From the NCBI GenBank assembly GCA_944381165.1, contig CALWKC010000023.1, positions 1-48,311 of the forward strand: a DNA stretch of 48,311 nucleotides, read 5' to 3'. Source of the stretch: an uncultured Lachnospira sp. (GTDB taxonomy: Bacteria > Bacillota > Clostridia > Lachnospirales > Lachnospiraceae). The first letter of the stretch is position 1. Each line of letters opens with the position of its first letter. Of this stretch, positions 26,069 to 34,215 are shown piece after piece. Below the pieces are notes generated by a model, which ran no database searches, was not told the DNA's origin, and saw only the letters and a program-made list of their open reading frames with translations. The position numbers and the translations under genes are program-made.

Positions 26069-26556
26069 TGACGGGAAATGATTTTTGCGGAAGTACGCCT
26101 GAGGAGATGGCTGTCCTGGCGCTGAAAGAGAGAGGGCTCACAGTTACAACAGCGGAGTCCTGCACGGGTGGCATGGTTGCCTCAAGGCTTGTAAATGTAA
26201 AAGGCGCATCTGCTGTATTTCATCAGGGATATATTACTTATTGTGACGAGGCAAAGCACATGATGCTCGGAGTCAGCAGAAAGACTCTTGAACAGTATTC
26301 AGCCGTCAGTGAGCAGACGGCGGGTGAAATGGCTGAGGGGGGAGCTTGTGCAGCGGGCGCTGATGTGTGTGTTTCGGTTACCGGAGTAGCGGGTCCTGAT
26401 ACTGAGGACGGAAAACCTGTCGGCTGCGTTTATATCGGCTGTTATTACCGGGGAAAAACGCAGGTCAGGGGCTTTAATTTTGACGGTGACAGAATGAGTA
26501 TTCGCTGTCAGGCGGCAGACGAGGCCCTGAAGTTTATTATTGACACAGTGTCTTAA
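26068..26556 (+). CDS. pncC: Nicotinamide-nucleotide amidase (CinA C-terminal domain)
   Basis: The 162-residue protein is the stand-alone C-terminal CinA domain, which deamidates nicotinamide mononucleotide in pyridine-nucleotide recycling. The hallmark TTAESCTGGMVASRLV contains the catalytic Ser region near residue 29, and VTGVAGPDTEDGKPVG is the second conserved block. The N-terminal MoaB-like domain of full CinA is missing, which is common in Clostridia. CTGGAGGG in the end of pgsA provides its ribosome site, and the one-base overlap indicates translational coupling. It stands next to recA, as CinA genes often do. Confidence 0.92.
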   Translation: MTGNDFCGSTPEEMAVLALKERGLTVTTAESCTGGMVASRLVNVKGASAVFHQGYITYCDEAKHMMLGVSRKTLEQYSAVSEQTAGEMAEGGACAAGADVCVSVTGVAGPDTEDGKPVGCVYIGCYYRGKTQVRGFNFDGDRMSIRCQAADEALKFIIDTVS

Positions 26557-26634
26557 AAGAGCTTATGTATTGAAAAAGAGAAATTATTTTAGAGTTTTTT
26601 ATGGTGAAGTATTTATTATATTTAATGAATATGT

Positions 26635-26673
26635 GCGGGACAGATTGGATTACGGCGGTCTGTTCCGCTTTTT
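26635..26673 (+). terminator. Intrinsic terminator after pncC
   Basis: GCGGGACAGA (26635-26644) pairs with TCTGTTCCGC (26659-26668), ten pairs with one G-U, followed by TTTTT. Repeat copy 2 begins on this T-run. Confidence 0.8.
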
Positions 26674-26725
26674 ATTCTTACGAACCCGCGCTTCGCGAGA
26701 GAGTTCGCAGGCGAATTCTTTGTTC
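26671..26725 (+). repeat. Short palindromic repeat, copy 2
   Basis: A 55-base element matching copy 1 (20768-20822) at 48 of 55 positions. It contains a perfect small palindrome CGCGCTTCGCG and the stem GAGTTCGC / GCGAATTC. Like copy 1 it starts on a terminator T-run. Confidence 0.75.
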
Positions 26726-26911
26726 TTTTCGCAGACCGTACAGCGCGGCAGTGTGACGTCATGGGAGCAAATACAGATTTGCTTTTTTGTATGTTATAAA
26801 AATAAAACTTTACAAATAATATATAATGTTATATAATTTATATATGTGGAATTCCCGGATTATTAATATATGTATGTGCATTTTGTCTGCTGGCATTAGT
26901 TTTTAAATATA

Positions 26912-26925
26912 CGAACAAATATTCG
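26912..26925 (+). promoter_or_regulatory. LexA/SOS box 1 upstream of recA
   Basis: CGAACAAATATTCG matches the Gram-positive SOS-box pattern CGAAC-N4-GTTCG with one change. It lies immediately upstream of the -35 element. Confidence 0.8.
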
Positions 26926-26933
26926 TTTTGTGC

Positions 26934-26962
26934 TTGACATTATAGTTAAAATAATATAATAT
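26934..26962 (+). promoter_or_regulatory. recA promoter
   Basis: TTGACA (26934-26939) is perfect. The -10 is TAATAT (26957-26962, spacer 17) or the overlapping TATAAT (26955-26960, spacer 15). SOS boxes flank it on both sides. Confidence 0.75.
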
Positions 26963-26970
26963 ACATTCAG

Positions 26971-26984
26971 CGAACAAATGTTCA
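26971..26984 (+). promoter_or_regulatory. LexA/SOS box 2 downstream of the recA -10
   Basis: CGAACAAATGTTCA is a near-perfect SOS box lying at the expected transcription start, 18 bases before the recA start codon. Confidence 0.85.
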
Positions 26985-27002
26985 TTGCGGAGGAGATTGA
27001 AG

Positions 27003-28106
27003 ATGATAAAAGAAGAGAAGATGAAAGCGCTTGATGCGGCGCTGGCTAATATTGAGAAGCAGTTCGGCAAGGGCTCAGTGATGAAGCTCGGAGAATCTAA
27101 TTATAACCTTAATGTTGAGACTGTTCCGACGGGCTCACTGAGCCTTGATATAGCGTTGGGACTTGGAGGTGTTCCTAAGGGAAGAGTTGTTGAGATTTAC
27201 GGACCTGAGTCAAGCGGTAAGACAACCGTTGCGCTGCATATGGTTGCGGAAGTACAGAAGCGCGGAGGTATTGCAGGTTTTATTGACGCCGAGCACGCAT
27301 TAGACCCTGTATATGCCAAGAATATTGGCGTGGATATTGACAATCTGTACATATCGCAGCCGGACAGCGGTGAGCAGGCGCTTGAGATTACGGAGACTAT
27401 GGTACGCTCCGGCGCCGTTGATATAATTATTGTTGACTCTGTCGCAGCGTTAGTTCCAAAGGCTGAGATTGACGGAGATATGGGTGATTCACATGTTGGT
27501 CTTCAGGCAAGACTTATGTCTCAGGCGCTGAGAAAGCTTACGCCGGTTGTGAGCAAGAATAACTGCGTTGTTATTTTTATTAATCAGCTTCGAGAGAAGG
27601 TAGGCGTTATGTTCGGCAATCCTGAGACGACAACAGGCGGGCGTGCTCTCAAGTTTTATGCTTCCGTCAGAATGGATGTTAGAAGAATTGAGACGCTTAA
27701 GCAGGGCGGAGAAGTCATCGGCAACAGAACACGCGTAAAGGTTGTAAAGAATAAGGTTGCACCTCCGTTTAAGGAAGCTGAGTTCGATATTATGTTTGGA
27801 CGCGGAATATCCGTTGAGGGTGATATACTTGATTTAGCTGCTAATGTAGGCATAGTTCAGAAGAGCGGCGCATGGTTTGCGTATAATAATGAGAAAATCG
27901 GACAGGGAAGAGAGAACGCCAAAAAGTATCTCACTGAGCATCCTGACATTATGAACGAGATAGAGAATAAGGTTAGAGAGCATTATTTTAATAAGGGAAC
28001 TGAAGAGGCAGACTCTGAAGATAATAAAAAAGAAGCGGAGAATGAATCTGTTAAGGAACCGGCAGCAGGAAGAAAAAAAGCTTCAGCCAAAGAGAGTGAA
28101 GAATAG
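27003..28106 (+). CDS. recA: Recombinase RecA
   Basis: RecA (367 residues) forms filaments on single-stranded DNA, drives strand exchange and triggers LexA cleavage. Motifs: Walker [10 protein letters not shown] near residues 67-75, Walker [13 protein letters not shown], loop L1 [18 protein letters not shown] in two parts, loop L2 with [18 protein letters not shown], and a variable acidic/basic tail from about 328. GGAGGAG (26989-26995) sets the start at 27003; the ORF from 26985 is a longer reading without support. SOS control is visible as two LexA boxes around the promoter. recX follows 30 bases later. Confidence 0.98.
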   Translation: MIKEEKMKALDAALANIEKQFGKGSVMKLGESNYNLNVETVPTGSLSLDIALGLGGVPKGRVVEIYGPESSGKTTVALHMVAEVQKRGGIAGFIDAEHALDPVYAKNIGVDIDNLYISQPDSGEQALEITETMVRSGAVDIIIVDSVAALVPKAEIDGDMGDSHVGLQARLMSQALRKLTPVVSKNNCVVIFINQLREKVGVMFGNPETTTGGRALKFYASVRMDVRRIETLKQGGEVIGNRTRVKVVKNKVAPPFKEAEFDIMFGRGISVEGDILDLAANVGIVQKSGAWFAYNNEKIGQGRENAKKYLTEHPDIMNEIENKVREHYFNKGTEEADSEDNKKEAENESVKEPAAGRKKASAKESEE

Positions 28107-28136
28107 ATAAAATAATTTTAAGGCTGTTAAATAGGT

Positions 28137-28775
28137 ATGGAATATTTAGTTACATCTATACGCGAACTGACATCGAAGCGAAGACTTGTTTATATTAATG
28201 AGGAACGGGCTTTCGCGCTTTATGCAGGCGAGCTCAAAAAGTATAATATACATCAGGGGGAATGCATTCCTGTTGATGTATATACGGAGATTATTTCTGT
28301 TTTATCCAGGAGAGCAACAATTCGCGGGATGAATCTTTTAAAAAGCAAGGATTATACTGAGGCGGAATTTAAGAAAAAGCTGAGGGACGGATATTATCCA
28401 GCCGAAGCCGTAGAGGCGGCTTTATCGTATGTAAGAGAGTACGGCTATATCGATGATGAGAGATATGCACAGAATTATGTTGCATTTAAGGCTGGAAGTA
28501 AGAGCAGAAGAATGGTACAGGCTTTTTTGACGAATAAAGGAGTATCGGCTCAGATAATTGAAAGCGTTTGTGACGAATATTATAATGAGCATGCGGACAG
28601 CGAGCTTAAGCAGATAGTTTCTCAGCTTGAAAAAAAGTGCAGAAATATTTCAATTAATTCAATGGAATACAATGAACGTCAGAAGCTTAAAGCATATTTT
28701 TACAGAAAAGGTTTCAGGTGTGAGGTTATTGACAGCGCCATGGATTTAGTGTCAAAGTATCAGGAACAGTCATGA
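28137..28775 (+). CDS. recX: RecA regulator RecX
   Basis: The 212-residue protein is built from RecX three-helix repeats, with the signature LLKSKDYTEAEFKKKLRDGYY, then YVREYGYIDDERYAQNYV and KGVSAQIIE. RecX binds RecA filaments and limits their activity. It lies 30 bases after recA with no terminator between, so it should share the SOS promoter. The ribosome site (ATAGG) is weak. Confidence 0.93.
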   Translation: MEYLVTSIRELTSKRRLVYINEERAFALYAGELKKYNIHQGECIPVDVYTEIISVLSRRATIRGMNLLKSKDYTEAEFKKKLRDGYYPAEAVEAALSYVREYGYIDDERYAQNYVAFKAGSKSRRMVQAFLTNKGVSAQIIESVCDEYYNEHADSELKQIVSQLEKKCRNISINSMEYNERQKLKAYFYRKGFRCEVIDSAMDLVSKYQEQS

Positions 28776-28812
28776 AGGCGTGTAAAAACAGTGTGTGTAC
28801 AGTGTAAATTTC

Positions 28813-28841
28813 TTGACAATACAGCGAAATAAGTATAATAT
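28813..28841 (+). promoter_or_regulatory. Predicted promoter of rny
   Basis: Perfect TTGACA (28813-28818) with TAATAT (28836-28841) at 17 bases, overlapping a TATAAT at 15 bases, the same arrangement as the recA promoter. Confidence 0.65.
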
Positions 28842-28890
28842 TAATACGTTGTATGCTTGTACAATGAAAACTAAATAAGGAGGTGCTCCT

Positions 28891-30435
28891 GTGCCAGTTT
28901 TTATCGCTATAATTGCAACATTAGTGATAGTCGCACCTATTACATGGTTTATTTCTTCTAATGTAATTAAAAAGGCAAACGATGCAACCATCGGCAATGC
29001 CAATGAAAGAGCCAGAGAAATAATAGATGAAGCATTAAAAACAGCCGAGACGAAAAAGAAGGAAGCACTCTTGGAGATTAAAGAGGAATCTTTAAGAAAC
29101 AAGAATGAGCTTGAGAAGGAGACAAAAGAAAGACGTGCTGAAGTACAGAAGTATGAAAGACGTGTACTTTCTAAGGAAGAGTCTCTGGACAGGAAAATTG
29201 AGGCTGTAGAGAAGCGTGACTTGAGCATTACCAGGAAAGAAGAAGAACTTGGTAGGATGAGGCAGAAGGTTGATGAACTTGAACAGAAGAGACAACAGGA
29301 ACTTGAAAGAATCTCAGGATTAACCTCCGAACAGGCAAAAGAATATCTATTAAAGACTGTTGAAGATGAAGTTAAACATGAAACTGCTGTAATGATTAAA
29401 ACATATGAAAGCAGGGCTAAGGAAGAAGCTGAAAAGAAGGCAAAGGACTATGTGGTGACAGCGATTCAAAGATGTGCTGCCGACCATGTAGCAGAGACAA
29501 CAATTTCTGTTGTACAGCTGCCTAACGACGAAATGAAGGGACGAATTATCGGACGAGAGGGACGGAATATTCGTACACTTGAGACACTTACCGGCGTAGA
29601 ACTTATTATTGACGATACGCCTGAGGCAGTAGTTTTGTCAGGCTTTGACCCGATTAGGCGCGAGGTTGCCAGAATCGCGCTTGAGAAGCTTATTCTTGAC
29701 GGACGTATTCATCCTGCAAGAATTGAGGAGATGGTCGAGAAAGCTCAGAAGGAAGTAGAAGTTTTAATTAAAGAAGAAGGTGAGGCTGCAACCCTTGAGG
29801 TTGGCGTTCATGGCATTCATCCTGAGCTTGTAAGGCTTCTTGGAAGAATGCGTTTCAGAACAAGTTATGGTCAGAATGCACTGAAGCATTCGATTGAGGT
29901 AGCACAGCTTTCCGGTCTTTTGGCCGGAGAAATCGGTTGCGATGTAAAAACTGCAAAGAGAGCCGGTTTGCTGCATGATATAGGTAAATCTATTGACCAT
30001 GAAATTGAGGGCTCACATGTTCAGATAGGTGTTGACCTTTGCAGAAAGTATAAGGAATCGCCTACAGTTATTAATGCAGTAGAAGCACATCATGGAGACG
30101 TCGAGCCGGAAAGCTTGATAGCGTGCATAGTTCAGGCTGCTGATACTATATCGGCTGCAAGACCTGGTGCAAGACGCGAGACGTTGGAAACTTACACAAA
30201 CAGACTTAAACAATTAGAAGATATTGCCAATTGCTTTAAAGGGGTTGAAAAATCATTTGCCATTCAGGCGGGTAGAGAGATTCGTGTTATGGTCATTCCT
30301 GAAGTCGTCAGTGATTCGGATATGGTACTTATGGCAAGAGATATTTCTAAACAGATTGAAAATCAGATGGAATATCCGGGACAGATTAAGGTCAGCGTAA
30401 TTCGAGAGTCGAGAGCCGTTGACTATGCCAAATAG
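28891..30435 (+). CDS. rny: Ribonuclease Y
   Basis: RNase Y (514 residues) is a membrane-anchored endoribonuclease that initiates mRNA decay in Firmicutes. Order: N-terminal membrane helix (about 3-25), a long Glu/Lys/Arg coiled coil (about 30-200), a KH domain with [15 protein letters not shown] near 218, and an HD domain with [12 protein letters not shown] near residues 359-370. The start is GTG 28891 preceded by AAGGAGGTGC. It is separated from recX by its own promoter and ends at a strong terminator. Confidence 0.97.
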   Translation: MPVFIAIIATLVIVAPITWFISSNVIKKANDATIGNANERAREIIDEALKTAETKKKEALLEIKEESLRNKNELEKETKERRAEVQKYERRVLSKEESLDRKIEAVEKRDLSITRKEEELGRMRQKVDELEQKRQQELERISGLTSEQAKEYLLKTVEDEVKHETAVMIKTYESRAKEEAEKKAKDYVVTAIQRCAADHVAETTISVVQLPNDEMKGRIIGREGRNIRTLETLTGVELIIDDTPEAVVLSGFDPIRREVARIALEKLILDGRIHPARIEEMVEKAQKEVEVLIKEEGEAATLEVGVHGIHPELVRLLGRMRFRTSYGQNALKHSIEVAQLSGLLAGEIGCDVKTAKRAGLLHDIGKSIDHEIEGSHVQIGVDLCRKYKESPTVINAVEAHHGDVEPESLIACIVQAADTISAARPGARRETLETYTNRLKQLEDIANCFKGVEKSFAIQAGREIRVMVIPEVVSDSDMVLMARDISKQIENQMEYPGQIKVSVIRESRAVDYAK

Positions 30436-30453
30436 AATGATTATAGTTCATAG

Positions 30454-30497
30454 AACACCTGCAGATGCAGAAAATGCATTTGCAGGTGTTTTTTTAT
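30454..30497 (+). terminator. Intrinsic terminator of rny
   Basis: Arms 30454-30469 and 30475-30490 pair over 16 bases with one G-U mismatch and a five-base loop, followed by TTTTT. Confidence 0.9.
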
Positions 30498-30536
30498 TCT
30501 ATAGGAAAGTTCTCTGAACTTCCTATAGAATAAAAA
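30491..30536 (+). repeat. Long inverted repeat overlapping the rny terminator T-tract
   Basis: TTTTTATTCTATAGGAA at the left pairs with TTCCTATAGAATAAAAA at the right, continued by GTTC / GAAC with one bulged A and a three-base loop TCT. It begins on the terminator T-run, as the other short elements here do. Confidence 0.75.
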
Positions 30537-30570
30537 TGCTCCGCAGGATCGCAGAGGCGCGGAAAGGTAA

Positions 30571-30601
30571 TTATTCTTACGAATCCGCGCCCCGCGAAGC
30601 G
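30571..30601 (+). repeat. Short palindromic repeat, copy 3 (partial)
   Basis: It shares the first 21 bases of copy 1 (from TTATTCTTACGAA to CGCGCC) and then GCGAA, after which the copies diverge. It is GC-rich against an AT-rich background. Confidence 0.6.
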
Positions 30602-30704
30602 TGTTTTGTCCGGTTTTGCGAGTTGCTAAAATAAAGTAAAACACAAATATTACTTAATATTATTAGTTATTTGGGCAAAAAACTTCAAATAATTATTTGG
30701 AGTA

Positions 30705-30733
30705 TTGCCTTTTTTTATAGTTTGTTGTATTAT
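30705..30733 (+). promoter_or_regulatory. Predicted promoter of the aminotransferase gene
   Basis: TTGCCT (30705-30710), 17 bases, then TATTAT (30728-30733), 40 bases before the start codon. Confidence 0.5.
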
Positions 30734-30772
30734 ATCAAAAGTTTACGGAAAAAATCATCATGGAGGTTATTT

Positions 30773-32056
30773 ATGCAGTATTGTGAAATGAGCAAGGAAG
30801 AATTATTAAAACTGAAGGAAGAGCTTGACGCAAGATATACAGAGGCAAAGTCTAAAGGGCTTAAGCTTGATATGTCAAGAGGCAAGCCTTCGGCAAAACA
30901 GCTGAATGTAACAATGGAAATGTTGGATGTTCTTAACAGTTCTTCCGATTTAAAGGCTGAGGACGGAACAGATTGCAGAAATTACGGTCTTGTCGATGGT
31001 ATTCCGGAGGCAAAGAAGCTTATGGCAGATATGATGGGAACGACGCCTGAGCATGTTATTGTATACGGCAACGCAAGTCTCAGCATTATGTATGACCAGG
31101 TATCAAGAGCATATACGCACGGTTTGCTTGGAAGTACACCGTGGGTTAAGCTTGATAAAGTTAAATTCTTATGTCCAGTCCCTGGTTATGACAGACATTT
31201 TGCTATAACAGAGCGTTTTGGCATTGAAATGATAAATATTCCGATGACCGAGAACGGTCCTGATATGGATATGGTAGAACAGTATGTAAATAATGATGAG
31301 TCAGTAAAGGGAATATGGTGCGTACCAAAGTATTCCAATCCACAGGGATATACGTACTCTGACGAAACAGTAAAGAGATTTGCGGCGCTTAAGCCGGCTG
31401 CAAAGGATTTCAGAATTTTCTGGGATAATGCGTATGTAGTGCATCATCTCTATGAGGATAAACAGGATGAAATTCTTGACATTATTTCTGAGTGTGAGAA
31501 GGCTGGAAATCCTGATATGGTATTTGAGTTTGCTTCTACATCAAAGGTGAGCTTCCCGGGTTCGGGAATTGCTGCTCTGGCAGCGTCTGCTGACAATATT
31601 GCTGAGATTAAAAAGCAGCTTACAATTCAGACAATAGGTCATGATAAAATTAACCAGTTGAGACATGTTCGCTTTTTTAAGAATGTTGAGGGAATCCGTG
31701 CTCATATGATGAGACATGCCGAGCAGATGAGACCTAAGTTTGAGGCTACTTTGGAGGTGCTTGAGAGCGAGCTTACGGGACTTGGAATTGGTACATGGTC
31801 TGAGCCAAGAGGAGGCTACTTTATTTCGTTTGACGCGCTTGAGGGCTGTGCAAAGGCTATAGTTGAAAAGTGTAAGGAAGCAGGGGTTACGCTCACAAAC
31901 GCGGGTGCTACATTTCCGTACGGAAAAGACCCAAAGGACAGCAATATTCGTATAGCTCCTTCATTCCCTACTCCTGAGGAAATGAAGCAGGCTTCGGATT
32001 TATTTGTTCTGTGCGTTAAAATCGTAAGTATTGAAAAAATACTTGAAACAAAGTAA
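30773..32056 (+). CDS. PLP-dependent aminotransferase, class I/II (MocR-like aspartate aminotransferase type Ic)
   Basis: The 427-residue fold-type I aminotransferase probably interconverts aspartate or another amino acid with its 2-oxo acid. It has LDMSRGKPSAKQL near the N-terminus, a PLP-phosphate-binding segment (YGNASLSIMYDQ), CVPKYSNPQGYTYS, FWDNAYVVHH with the PLP-ring Asp, and the Schiff-base Lys in STSKVSFPGSG. This set matches the subgroup called aspartate aminotransferase Ic rather than classical AspC. Substrate is inference. GGAGG five to nine bases before ATG 30773 excludes the longer ORF from 30671. It has its own promoter and terminator. Confidence 0.88.
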   Translation: MQYCEMSKEELLKLKEELDARYTEAKSKGLKLDMSRGKPSAKQLNVTMEMLDVLNSSSDLKAEDGTDCRNYGLVDGIPEAKKLMADMMGTTPEHVIVYGNASLSIMYDQVSRAYTHGLLGSTPWVKLDKVKFLCPVPGYDRHFAITERFGIEMINIPMTENGPDMDMVEQYVNNDESVKGIWCVPKYSNPQGYTYSDETVKRFAALKPAAKDFRIFWDNAYVVHHLYEDKQDEILDIISECEKAGNPDMVFEFASTSKVSFPGSGIAALAASADNIAEIKKQLTIQTIGHDKINQLRHVRFFKNVEGIRAHMMRHAEQMRPKFEATLEVLESELTGLGIGTWSEPRGGYFISFDALEGCAKAIVEKCKEAGVTLTNAGATFPYGKDPKDSNIRIAPSFPTPEEMKQASDLFVLCVKIVSIEKILETK

Positions 32057-32071
32057 AATAAAAACATATTT

Positions 32072-32115
32072 AAAAACCCATTTCAGATAAAACATGTTTG
32101 AAATGGGTTTTTGTT
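32072..32115 (+). terminator. Intrinsic terminator after the aminotransferase
   Basis: AAAAACCCATTTCA (32072-32085) and TGAAATGGGTTTTT (32099-32112) are a perfect 14-bp inverted repeat with a 13-base loop. Confidence 0.88.
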
Positions 32116-32149
32116 AGTAGTCATATAACTAAAGAACGGAGGATTTCTA

Positions 32150-32950
32150 ATGAATACATTTGGTTTTATCGGAATGGGAAATATGGGATATGCTATGCTT
32201 AAAGGCGCATTAGGCGTATTTCCGAAGGACAGTATTATTTTTACGTGCCCGAGCGAGGAGAGGTGTGAGCAGGTCAGCGCTGAGACCGGAGTTCGCTACG
32301 CGCAGAGCAACGCTGAGTGCGCAAACAATGCAAAATACATTATTCTTGCAGTTAAACCACAGGTATATGATGCAGTGCTTAAGAATATTCATAATATTGT
32401 GACAGAGGAGAGTGTTATTATCTCATTGGCTCCGGGAATAACGATACAGGATATAAAGCAGAAGCTTGGAAATGATATACGTGTTGTGCGTGCAATGCCT
32501 AATACACCGGCTCTTGTCGGAGAGGGTATGACCGGCATAAGCTATAATACGGCAGATTTTTCGTTTGAGGAGCGAGATACCGTTGAAAAATTCTTCAGCT
32601 CATTCGGAAAGGTGGTCACAGTCCCTGAAAACCTTATGAGCGGCATAGTGTGTGCCAGCGGAAGCTCTCCGGCATATGTGTATATGTTTATTGAAGCTCT
32701 TGCAGATGGCGCCGTAAAATACGGGATTTCGAGAAAAGATGCGTATAAGCTTGTGGCACAGACAGTTCTCGGCGCTGCGAAAATGGTGCTTGAGACAGGG
32801 GAGCATCCGGGTAAGCTCAAGGATAATGTATGCTCTCCGGGGGGAACAACGATAAAGGGCGTTGCTGCGCTTGAGGCATGCGGCTTCAGAAATGCTGTTA
32901 TTCAGGCGACGGACGCATGTTATGAAGCATGCAGCGGGATAAAAAAATAA
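32150..32950 (+). CDS. proC: Pyrroline-5-carboxylate reductase
   Basis: The 266-residue enzyme makes the last step of proline synthesis using NAD(P)H. The Rossmann start FGFIGMGNMGYAM, LAVKPQV, RAMPNTPALVGEG and the C-terminal signature with SPGGTTIKGVAALE are all clear. CGGAGG lies eight bases before the ATG. The NUDIX gene begins 19 bases after its stop. Confidence 0.97.
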   Translation: MNTFGFIGMGNMGYAMLKGALGVFPKDSIIFTCPSEERCEQVSAETGVRYAQSNAECANNAKYIILAVKPQVYDAVLKNIHNIVTEESVIISLAPGITIQDIKQKLGNDIRVVRAMPNTPALVGEGMTGISYNTADFSFEERDTVEKFFSSFGKVVTVPENLMSGIVCASGSSPAYVYMFIEALADGAVKYGISRKDAYKLVAQTVLGAAKMVLETGEHPGKLKDNVCSPGGTTIKGVAALEACGFRNAVIQATDACYEACSGIKK

Positions 32951-32969
32951 CTGATATTAAGGGGTAGAA

Positions 32970-33518
32970 ATGGAACATATAACCAGAACAGACAGAAATT
33001 TAAAATATAAAGGCTCAATGCTGTCTTTTTATGAGGATACTATTGTGACGCCTGACGGCAATAAGGCAAAGTGGGATTTTATCGAACATGGCGGTGCTGC
33101 GGCTGTTGTACCTGTTTTGTCTGACGGGAAAATTCTTCTTGTACGCCAGTTCAGAAACGCTCTGGACAGAGAGACTCTCGAGATTCCTGCCGGAGGTATA
33201 AATTCAGGAGAACCGCCGCTTGAGGCTGCCGCAAGGGAGCTGGAGGAAGAGACAGGCTATAAGAGCAGCAATTTAAAGCATCTTTTAAGTCTTGCCACGG
33301 CAGTTGCCTTCTGTAATGAGATAATAGAAATATATGTGGCTAAAGACCTCACAAAGACCCGGCAGCATCTTGATGAGGATGAGTTTATTGATGTTGAGAG
33401 CTATACGCCGCAGGAGATAACAGAAATGATTTATTCGGGTAAAATTCAGGACTCAAAAACTATTGCGGCAGTTATGTCATATATCCACACCTGTGAACAT
33501 ATAAATAGCTGTAAATAA
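32970..33518 (+). CDS. nudF: NUDIX hydrolase, ADP-ribose pyrophosphatase type
   Basis: The 182-residue enzyme has a complete Nudix box (GG near 76, then EPPLEAAARELEEETGY) and flanking features of the ADP-ribose pyrophosphatase group, including VRQFRNALDRETLEIPAG upstream. It should split ADP-ribose to AMP and ribose 5-phosphate. Its place just before a SpoIIM-like gene and deoB mirrors nudF of Bacillus, supporting the symbol. A GGGG-rich ribosome site precedes the ATG. Confidence 0.88.
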   Translation: MEHITRTDRNLKYKGSMLSFYEDTIVTPDGNKAKWDFIEHGGAAAVVPVLSDGKILLVRQFRNALDRETLEIPAGGINSGEPPLEAAARELEEETGYKSSNLKHLLSLATAVAFCNEIIEIYVAKDLTKTRQHLDEDEFIDVESYTPQEITEMIYSGKIQDSKTIAAVMSYIHTCEHINSCK

Positions 33519-33535
33519 AACAATAAGGGCAAGCT

Positions 33536-34093
33536 GTGGGAAAAGAATTAATATTCAGAAGATACCGGTACATAATACTTATTTTTATCGGAATGCTGCT
33601 AGGCACAGCTCTGATTAATATTTTAATTAAGATGGGAGTCTCGACGATAGATTTTTTGGGAAGCGATTATCTTGCGGTATATGAGACTGTGACGGTGAGC
33701 GGCAGCATGGTTTGGAAATATGTTATAAAGGCACGGCTTAAGTGGTTTGTCTTTTTGGCTATGGGAGGTATTACAAAATTCAGCATACTGATTTTCTCGA
33801 TGTTTGTAATCGGAGTCGGAATAAGCAGCGGGGCGCTTATAAGTGCATCGGTCACAAAATACGGAATGTGGGGAATTCTTGTGTTTGTGATTTCGATATT
33901 TCCGCAGTTTGTGCTATATGCCATATCCTTCGTTATTATTTTAAAGATGTTCGGAAATGACAGAGCAGTATTTAAAACAAAGCATAAGGTTATATTATTT
34001 TTTGCTGCTGTTGTAGCACTTGTGGCAGGTACATATCTTGAAGCCGTAATAAATCCGATATTGCTGAGGAAGCTCTATATACTGATGTATTAA
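33536..34093 (+). CDS. SpoIIM-like membrane protein
   Basis: The 185-residue protein has about five membrane helices arranged as in stage II sporulation protein M: an N-terminal helix, a central polar loop, FSILIFSMFVIGVGISSG, then a pair of helices and a final AGTYLEAVINP segment. In sporulating Bacilli SpoIIM acts with SpoIID and SpoIIP in engulfment. It follows the NUDIX gene by 17 bases and starts with GTG. No other sporulation gene is present here, so a sporulation role is uncertain; the family name rests on topology and the nudF-spoIIM gene order. Confidence 0.7.
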   Translation: MGKELIFRRYRYIILIFIGMLLGTALINILIKMGVSTIDFLGSDYLAVYETVTVSGSMVWKYVIKARLKWFVFLAMGGITKFSILIFSMFVIGVGISSGALISASVTKYGMWGILVFVISIFPQFVLYAISFVIILKMFGNDRAVFKTKHKVILFFAAVVALVAGTYLEAVINPILLRKLYILMY

Positions 34094-34132
34094 AAGAGCT
34101 TAGTCGCGGTTTTATGGACGCATTTTAACAAA

Positions 34133-34203
34133 TAAAAAAGCCTCTGAGGCAAGCCGAGGAAGTTCATTTGATGACTTAAAACGGCATGCGTCAGAGGTTT
34201 TTT
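34133..34203. terminator. Bidirectional terminator between the SpoIIM-like gene and aroF
   Basis: AAAAAAGCCTCTGA at the left pairs with TCAGAGGTTTTTT at the right across a long loop. Poly-A and poly-T flanks allow termination from both converging genes. Confidence 0.65.
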
Positions 34204-34215
34204 GTTTTGAAGATT

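Larger units (their letters stand above)
26557..27002 (+). other. pncC-recA intergenic region (repeat, hairpins, SOS promoter)
   Basis: This 446-base gap contains a terminator at 26635-26673, palindromic repeat copy 2 (26671-26725), a further hairpin at 26766-26790 (AGCAAAT / ATTTGCT then T-run), an AT-rich stretch, and the recA promoter with two LexA boxes (26912-26984). The ORF that crosses it from 26540 has no ribosome site and includes the repeat, so it is not taken as a gene. Confidence 0.7.
30436..30772 (+). other. rny-aminotransferase intergenic region of stacked palindromes
   Basis: This 337-base gap holds the rny terminator (30454-30497), a long inverted repeat (30491-30536), a GC-rich stretch with a partial palindromic repeat (30571-30601), and the promoter of the next gene (30705-30733). 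No coding frame was accepted. Confidence 0.7.

Noticed and set aside
26540-26836. 98-codon plus-strand frame after pncC
   Set aside because: It overlaps the pncC end, crosses a terminator and the palindromic repeat, and has no ribosome site; the residues encoded are the repeat read in one frame.
30496-30531. Resemblance of the inverted repeat to a recombinase target (FRT-like)
   Set aside because: Only short matches such as GAACTTCCTAT are shared; arm and spacer layout differ and no recombinase gene is present.
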